Origin: Acidobacteriaceae bacterium
Lineage (GTDB): Bacteria; Acidobacteriota; Terriglobia; Terriglobales; Acidobacteriaceae
Direction of reading: 5' to 3'
Assembly: GCA_003165855.1 (NCBI GenBank)
Contig: PMXH01000238.1
Location: forward strand, 3,247 to 9,947
DNA: 6,701 nucleotides
Part shown: positions 1 through 4,760 of the stretch, one piece after another
Layout of the letters: every line of letters starts with the position of its first letter
Numbering within the stretch: position 1 is the first letter of the stretch
Notes under the pieces: model-generated
What the model saw: the letters and a program-made list of their open reading frames with translations, nothing else
Databases searched by the model: none
Told to the model about the DNA's origin: nothing
Made by a program: the position numbers and the translations under genes

Positions 1-2966
1 ATGGCCAGCGCGGTCATCAGCACGGGGCGCATACGGGTATATCCGGCGGCGACGGCGGCCTGCACGGCGGGAACCCCTTCGTCCATCTGTTCGCGCGCGA
101 AGCTGACCATCAAGATAGAGTTCGCGGTGGCCACGCCCATGCACATGACCGCGCCGGTGAGCGATGGCACACTCAAAGTGGTGCGGGTCAGCAGCAGGAA
201 CCAGCAGATTCCCGCCAGAGCTCCGGGCAAGGCGGCGATGATGATGAAGGGATCAAGCCACGATTGGAAATTAATGACAATCAGCAGATAGACAAGCAGA
301 ATGGCACCGATCAGCCCCACGCCGAGCCCAAAGAACGAAGAACGCATAGTCGCTACTTGCCCGCGCACCACAATGTGAGTGCCGCGCGGCAGCTTGCCGT
401 CGAACGTCTTGAGCACTCTGTCGGTATCCGCGGCGACCGCGCCCAGATCGCGATCCTGCGTGCTGGCGTAAACGTCGATAACCGGTTGCACGTTGTAGTG
501 GTTTACCGTAGCCGCCCGCGCTACCGGAGACAACTGCACCAGGTTGCCCAGCAATTGCGGCCCCTGCTGAGAAGTGACCGGTATGGTCATCAGGTCTTGC
601 ATACTGGTCATGCGGTACTGCGGTGACTGCACCGCCATTTGGTAAGTAACGGCGTTGCGCGGGTTCAGCCAGAAATTCGGCGAGGTCTGAAAACTGCCGC
701 TCAGCGAAACCAGCACGCTCTGTGCGACATCGCGAGCCGTGAGCCCAACCTGCGTGACGCGGGTGCGGTCAATGTCCATGTGCAGCGTGGGCAGAGAAAG
801 CAACTGCTGCACGTGTACGTCGGCCGCGCCGGGAATGTGGCGCATTTTGTTGGCGATCTGCTGCGCAATCAGATAGCTGCTTCCCATGTCCGTGCCCACA
901 ACCTGCACATCGATGGGTGCGGGCAGACCGAAGTTTAGAATCTGGGTAACGATATCGGCTGGCTGAAAGAAAAACTCCACCCCGGGAAAGCGCCGCGGCA
1001 GTATCTCGCGCAGATGCCGGATGTGGTCCGCGGTGGGATGATGATGCTCAGGGTCGAGCGCGATCAGGATCTCGGCGTCGCTGGTGCCGATGGTTCCGGC
1101 GGAACTGTAAGACTGGTTGATGCCCGAGTTGGGCAGACCAATATTGTCGAGAACCGTCTGCAATTCGTCCTTAGGAATCTCCTGGCGCAGAACGGCCTCA
1201 ATCTCGTCACACAACCGCGCTGTTTCTTCCACGCGCAAACCGGGACGCGCGCGCACATGCAGGCGTAACAGTCCGGCATCTACTTGCGGAAAGAAATCCT
1301 GTCCCAGAAACATGAAGAGCCCGAGCGAGAGCAGACAGAACGCCAGGAAGAAAAGCACGAAAACGCCGCGATGCTCGAGGGTGGTTTCCAGCAACTGCTC
1401 GTAACTCCGGCGAAAATCCTCAAACTTGCGTTCAAAGCCGCGCTGGAAGCGGCCCAGGAAACTCTTGGGAGCTTCCGCGCGATGCTCGTGCCCGCGCATG
1501 ATGTACATGACCAGCGTGGGAATCAGGGTTCGCGATAACAGATAGCTGGCCAGCATGGCGAAGCTCACCGCCTCCGCCAGCGGCACGAACAGAAATTTTG
1601 CCACGCCCGCCAGGAAGAACATCGGGACGAACACGATGCAGATGCTGAGCGTGGAAACGAAGGCGGGCACGGCAATCTGTTGCGCGCCGTCAAGGATGGC
1701 CTGTCTCATCTCCTTGCCCATGGCGAGGTTGCGCTCAATGTTTTCGATTTCCACCGTGGCATCATCGACCAATATGCCGACGGCGAGCGCCAGTCCCCCC
1801 AGGGTCATGATGTTAATGGTCTCCCCGATCGCGCCCAGCATGATGATCGAGACGAAGATGGAGAGCGGGATGGAGATGGAAATAACGATGGTCGGGCGCC
1901 AATCGCCGAGGAAGATGAGAATCATGACGGCGGTGAGAGCCGCAGCCGTCAACCCCTCCCGAAGCACACCCTGGATTGAGGCGCGTACAAAAAGCGACTG
2001 GTCAAACAACGCAGTGACCTTCAGTTCCGGCGGCAGCGCTTGGGCTGCCTGCAGCACAATGTTCTTGATCCCAGCCACAATCTGCAGCGTGGAGGCATTG
2101 CCGTTCTTGTAGATCGACATCAGCGCGCCACGGTTCCCATCCTGACGTACGATGTTGGTCTGCGGCGCGAAGCCGTCGCGGATGTGGGCAACATCGCGCA
2201 TGTAGAGCGTGGAACCGTTGGCCGTCTTGACCGGCAGGTCGTTCAGTTCCGCGATGGTCTGCGGCGTTCCGTTCATCTCCACGTTGTATTCCAGCGAGCC
2301 GAGCTTGACGGTCCCGGTCGGGAGGATCAGGTTTTGCGCGTTGACCGCATTGACAATGTCATTCGGCGCGAGCCCGTAGGCCTGAAGCTTCGGCAGGTCC
2401 AGGTCCACCTGAATCTGGCGAATCTTGCCCCCATAAGGATACGGTGTAGCGGCTCCCGGCACCGTGGCCAGAAAGTTCCGCAGAAAATTCTGGCCCAGAT
2501 CGAAGAGTTGTTGTTCGGGCAAGGTCTTGCTGCTCAGTCCAAGCTGAATGATGGGCGTAGTGGAGGCGCTGTAGGAGATGATCAGCGGCGGTGTCGTACC
2601 GGGTGGCAGCCCACGCACGGTGGTCTGCGCAATAGCCGTAATTTGCGCGATCGCTCCCTGTACGTTCGTGCCCGGACGGAAAAAAACCTTGATCACGCCC
2701 AGGCCGTACACCGACTGAGACTCCATGTGCTCGATATCGTTGACCGTGGTGGTGATGCCGCGCTCGGAGTTGGCCACGATGCGGTCGGCCATGTCTTGCG
2801 GCGACATGCCCGTATAAAACCAAACCACCGAGACCACCGGGATGTCAATATTCGGAAAGATGTCCGTGGGCGTTCGCAGAAGCGTGATCGGCGTCAGAAG
2901 AATTATGACGAGCGCCATCACCACAAATGTGTAGGGACGTCTGAGAGCTAATGCAACGATCCACAT
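1..2966 (-). CDS. RND-family multidrug efflux permease (AcrB/HAE type), C-terminus cut by window edge
   Basis: Inner-membrane, proton-driven pump subunit that normally works with a periplasmic adaptor and a TolC-like outer-membrane channel. The frame is open from ATG 2966-2964 to the left edge, about 988 codons; AcrB relatives have about 1,050. An in-frame TAA at 2972-2970 makes this ATG the first possible start. Seen in order: TM1 near residues 8-28, then TDIFPNIDIPVV; a porter region to about 330; TM2-TM6 at about 335-490, with GILVDDATVEIEN carrying Asp401-Asp402 (AcrB D407/D408 pair); TM7, then GQDFFPQVDAG near 555-564; a second porter region; TM8-TM10 at about 877-958; and TRMRPVLMT, with Arg978 and Thr985 matching AcrB R971/T978. 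The Asp pair points to a drug or amphiphile exporter rather than a metal pump. Oddity: Ala948 stands where AcrB has Lys940. The best Shine-Dalgarno is GGAG at 2983-2980, 13 nt away and weak. No adaptor gene lies upstream; one may lie beyond the left edge. Family certain, substrate unknown. Confidence 0.95.
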   Translation of the reverse strand, partial: MWIVALALRRPYTFVVMALVIILLTPITLLRTPTDIFPNIDIPVVSVVWFYTGMSPQDMADRIVANSERGITTTVNDIEHMESQSVYGLGVIKVFFRPGTNVQGAIAQITAIAQTTVRGLPPGTTPPLIISYSASTTPIIQLGLSSKTLPEQQLFDLGQNFLRNFLATVPGAATPYPYGGKIRQIQVDLDLPKLQAYGLAPNDIVNAVNAQNLILPTGTVKLGSLEYNVEMNGTPQTIAELNDLPVKTANGSTLYMRDVAHIRDGFAPQTNIVRQDGNRGALMSIYKNGNASTLQIVAGIKNIVLQAAQALPPELKVTALFDQSLFVRASIQGVLREGLTAAALTAVMILIFLGDWRPTIVISISIPLSIFVSIIMLGAIGETINIMTLGGLALAVGILVDDATVEIENIERNLAMGKEMRQAILDGAQQIAVPAFVSTLSICIVFVPMFFLAGVAKFLFVPLAEAVSFAMLASYLLSRTLIPTLVMYIMRGHEHRAEAPKSFLGRFQRGFERKFEDFRRSYEQLLETTLEHRGVFVLFFLAFCLLSLGLFMFLGQDFFPQVDAGLLRLHVRARPGLRVEETARLCDEIEAVLRQEIPKDELQTVLDNIGLPNSGINQSYSSAGTIGTSDAEILIALDPEHHHPTADHIRHLREILPRRFPGVEFFFQPADIVTQILNFGLPAPIDVQVVGTDMGSSYLIAQQIANKMRHIPGAADVHVQQLLSLPTLHMDIDRTRVTQVGLTARDVAQSVLVSLSGSFQTSPNFWLNPRNAVTYQMAVQSPQYRMTSMQDLMTIPVTSQQGPQLLGNLVQLSPVARAATVNHYNVQPVIDVYASTQDRDLGAVAADTDRVLKTFDGKLPRGTHIVVRGQVATMRSSFFGLGVGLIGAILLVYLLIVINFQSWLDPFIIIAALPGALAGICWFLLLTRTTLSVPSLTGAVMCMGVATANSILMVSFAREQMDEGVPAVQAAVAAGYTRMRPVLMTALA

Positions 2967-3058
2967 CGGTTAAGCACCACTCCAGAATTAAGAATGCATC
3001 GAAATGGGGTAGCGCTCCACTAGCAGGAAGAGAACCCCGCGGACTTGACGTTTAGATT

Positions 3059-3089
3059 CGATACTCAGCGTATTGGATTCTAAGTATCG
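3059..3089. promoter_or_regulatory. 31-bp imperfect palindrome, candidate TetR operator
   Basis: Perfect 7-bp arms, CGATACT at 3059-3065 and AGTATCG at 3083-3089, flank a 17-base middle that adds AG/CT and T/A pairs. This gives 10 of 15 paired positions around a centre at 3074. It lies in the gap between the divergent efflux and tetR-family genes, 26 bp before the tetR start. TetR-family operators are commonly imperfect palindromes of about 15-30 bp in this position. It would overlap the likely start site of the minus-strand promoter and the -35 or -10 region of the tetR promoter, so binding could repress both genes. The symmetry is seen; the operator role is inferred. Confidence 0.5.
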
Positions 3090-3093
3090 CTTC

Positions 3094-3099
3094 ATTATA
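3094..3099 (-). promoter_or_regulatory. Candidate -10 box of the efflux-gene promoter
   Basis: Read on the minus strand, 3099-3094 is a perfect TATAAT facing the RND gene. Transcription would begin near 3087-3088, inside the right arm of the palindrome, leaving an untranslated leader of about 120 nt. The -35 side, around 3117-3122 at the start of the tetR-family coding region, shows no good TTGACA match. The promoter would therefore need an activator or a non-standard sigma context, or the box is a chance match. Confidence 0.35.
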
Positions 3100-3114
3100 T
3101 GGTAGGGTAAGACG

Positions 3115-3765
3115 ATGCGCCAGAAGTCTGCGGCACATGGCAATCGCGGTGGAGGCCGCCGCAAGCGCTCTCCAGGGCGCCCGCGGAGCGAACAGGCACG
3201 CCTGTCCATCCTGAGCAGCACGTTGAAACTCCTGGGAGAGAACGGCTTTTCCGAGCTAACCATAGAAGCTGTTGCCGCTCACGCCAGCGTTGGCAAGGCA
3301 ACCGTCTACCGCTGGTGGCCCAACAAAGCCGCCCTTATCGCAGATGCATTCGCCAGCAGCACCACGCGTAAACTCCACTTCCCCGACACCGGCTCGGTTC
3401 GCACGGACATGAGCCAACAAATGCGTCAACTGGTCAAGATCTTTCGCAGCCGGCGGGGGCGCATCGTCTCTGCCATTCTTGGCGCCGGCCAGAGCGACAG
3501 GGACGTCATCGGGGCCTTCCGCGAACGTTTCATGAAGCCGCGCCGCCAGGAAGCCTACGACACGCTCCGCCGCGGGATTCTGCGCGGCGAACTGTGCGAG
3601 GACGTAGATATGGACCTGCTCCTCGATTCACTCTACGGTCCCATCTACATGCGATTCCTCATACGACACGACAAGTTGACGCCCGACTTTGTCGACCGCC
3701 TTTGCGAGTTGGTGCTGAGCGGAGCTTGTCCCTGCCGGAACCTGCCCACCCCCGGCATGTCGTAA
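3115..3765 (+). CDS. TetR/AcrR-family transcriptional repressor
   Basis: Predicted one-component cytoplasmic regulator of 216 residues, usual for TetR proteins (about 190-220). An Arg/Lys-rich arm (residues 11-24, with GRPRS) precedes the DNA-binding domain at about 27-75. That domain includes LGENGFSELTIEAVAAHA, then the recognition-helix signature VGKATVYRWWPNKAAL (residues 59-74). The ligand-binding half ends with LYGPIYMRFLI at 173-183 and DFVDRLCELVL at 191-201, which resembles the TetR_C_11-type C-terminal domain. The effector cannot be read from sequence. ATG 3115 is the first start after an in-frame TAG at 3103-3105; the ribosome site is weak (AGGG, 3104-3107). The gene is divergent from the efflux permease and about 20 bp upstream of the hydroxylase FAD gene on the same strand. 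It may thus control the pump, itself and possibly the hydroxylase. Family call is secure; targets are inferred. Confidence 0.93.
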   Translation: MRQKSAAHGNRGGGRRKRSPGRPRSEQARLSILSSTLKLLGENGFSELTIEAVAAHASVGKATVYRWWPNKAALIADAFASSTTRKLHFPDTGSVRTDMSQQMRQLVKIFRSRRGRIVSAILGAGQSDRDVIGAFRERFMKPRRQEAYDTLRRGILRGELCEDVDMDLLLDSLYGPIYMRFLIRHDKLTPDFVDRLCELVLSGACPCRNLPTPGMS

Positions 3766-3775
3766 TGTGACCAAC

Positions 3776-3780
3776 GGAAG
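3776..3780 (+). promoter_or_regulatory. Possible ribosome binding site inside a small hairpin
   Basis: GGAAG lies 5 nt before TTG 3786, the most upstream start available to the FAD subunit. It sits in the loop of a short inverted repeat, CCAAC at 3771-3775 and GTTGG at 3785-3789, and the TTG itself is in the second arm. The five-base stem is weak and could be chance. If TTG 3786 is used, this is the only purine-rich site that supports it. Confidence 0.3.
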
Positions 3781-3785
3781 AACGG

Positions 3786-4760
3786 TTGGAATTCGTCAGG
3801 CCATTCAACCACCTGGTCTCACGCCTGGTTCATCACAGCCAAGCCATGCTGTACAAACCCCGCCGTTTGTATAAGAATTGTGTTCCTGCCGAACGCTCGA
3901 TACTTCATTTCCGGGGGTATTCCCTGTATTTCAGGCCCAACACGCTCGCCGAAGCGGTACACACGCTGGCCAGTTCCGGCGGGCAAATTTTGGCGGGCGG
4001 TACCGACCTTTTCCCTTCCCTCGGAGATCGGCCTGTTACCGGGTCTGTAGTCGACATCTCGGGTTTGAGAGAACTCAAGGGCGTGATTCGCGAACCAAAC
4101 TACATACGAATCGGCGGCCTGACTACCTGGACCGATATTTCTAAGACACCCCTGCCGCGATGTTTTGATGGGTTAAAGGCCGCAGCCCATGAGATTGGTG
4201 GAATCCAGATCCAGAATCGTGGGACTGTGGCTGGGAACCTCTGCAATGCATCCCCGGCGGCGGATAGTGTTCCGCCGCTGCTCGCGCTGGACGCGGAAGT
4301 GGAACTGGTCTCGCAAGCGGGCGCGCGCCGCATGCCGCTCGCGGATTTCATCATCGGCAATCGCAAAACCCTGCGGCAGCCGGGCGAAATCCTTTCCCAG
4401 ATATTCGTGCCTCGCGCTGTCGAGGATGCCGCGTCGACATTCGTGAAACTGGGTGCGCGGCGCTATCTGGTTATCTCCATCGTGATGGTTGCGGTTGTGA
4501 TCCAGAAGGATGCCGCGGACTGTGTTCGCGATGCCCGCGTCAGCGTGGGTTCTTGCTCGGTCGTGGCTCGGCGGCTGAAAGATCTCGAGCGCGCGCTGAT
4601 CGGTGCCCCTTCCGCAGTTGGTTTGGGATCGCTCGCCACAGCCGATCACCTCAGGGAGCTGTCACCCATCGGCGACGTTCGCGCGACGGCGGCTTATCGC
4701 CGCGACGCTGCTTTGCGGTTGGTGCAGCGCGCGCTCGATGCCTGTGCAGGGAGCTCATGA
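3786..4760 (+). CDS. Molybdenum hydroxylase FAD-binding (medium) subunit
   Basis: FAD subunit of a xanthine-dehydrogenase/CO-dehydrogenase-family enzyme. It passes electrons from the Fe-S centres to an external acceptor, normally in the cytoplasm as part of a (small-medium-large)2 complex. Counted from TTG 3786 it has 324 residues. The recognisable fold begins near residue 46 with YSLYFRPNTLAEAV. The first FAD pyrophosphate loop is LAGGTDLFP (69-77). The second is RGTVAGNLCNASPAADS (145-161). The C-terminal flavoprotein domain runs from about 210 onward, including KLGARRYLVISIVMVA. No extra [4Fe-4S] cysteine insertion, as in 4-hydroxybenzoyl-CoA reductase, is present. The start is uncertain: TTG 3786 (with GGAAG upstream), ATG 3846 and TTG 3867 are in frame, and all leave an unusual 18-45-residue lead. 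The stop abuts the next gene, so the two are co-translated. A promoter-like TATAAG at 3870-3875 hints that a later start is possible. Family call firm, substrate unknown. Confidence 0.9.
   Translation: MEFVRPFNHLVSRLVHHSQAMLYKPRRLYKNCVPAERSILHFRGYSLYFRPNTLAEAVHTLASSGGQILAGGTDLFPSLGDRPVTGSVVDISGLRELKGVIREPNYIRIGGLTTWTDISKTPLPRCFDGLKAAAHEIGGIQIQNRGTVAGNLCNASPAADSVPPLLALDAEVELVSQAGARRMPLADFIIGNRKTLRQPGEILSQIFVPRAVEDAASTFVKLGARRYLVISIVMVAVVIQKDAADCVRDARVSVGSCSVVARRLKDLERALIGAPSAVGLGSLATADHLRELSPIGDVRATAAYRRDAALRLVQRALDACAGSS
4748..4753 (+). promoter_or_regulatory. Ribosome binding site for the fused Fe-S/Mo subunit
   Basis: AGGGAG lies 7 nt before ATG 4761, inside the last codons of the FAD-subunit gene. 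The spacing favours ATG 4761 over the overlapping ATG at 4757-4759, which is in another frame and lacks family motifs. The TGA of the upstream gene (4758-4760) touches the start codon, a layout typical of translational coupling that keeps subunits in step. Confidence 0.75.

Larger units (their letters stand above)
3045..3101 (+). promoter_or_regulatory. Candidate promoter elements for the tetR-family gene
   Basis: Two alternatives are visible, neither strong. First, TTGACG at 3045-3050 matches the -35 consensus at 5 of 6 bases, with a poor -10 CGTATT at 3069-3074 (18-bp spacer); this would give a leader of about 35 nt. Second, a weak -35 TTGGAT at 3073-3078 sits 17 bp before TATATG at 3096-3101, leaving only about 7 nt before the ATG. 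In both cases the palindrome at 3059-3089 covers a promoter element, consistent with autorepression. Confidence 0.3.

Noticed and set aside
2040..2951. Plus-strand open frame of 303 codons, with other plus frames across 1-2100
   Set aside because: All lie opposite the RND permease, whose minus-strand frame is continuous and matches the family from TM1 to TM11. The plus-frame products are rich in Arg, His and Asp or Met and Ser and look like no known protein.
2988..3263. Minus-strand open frame of 91 codons across the intergenic gap
   Set aside because: It overlaps the start of the TetR gene and the putative operator. Its product shows no domain, and the in-gap portion would cover the efflux leader. 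A leader peptide from the internal ATG at 3095-3093 cannot be excluded, but nothing supports it.
3766..3930. Independent small gene or terminator between the TetR and FAD genes
   Set aside because: No hairpin followed by a T-run is present, and no separate frame has both a start signal and recognisable content. The stretch is best read as the start-uncertain 5' part of the FAD gene.
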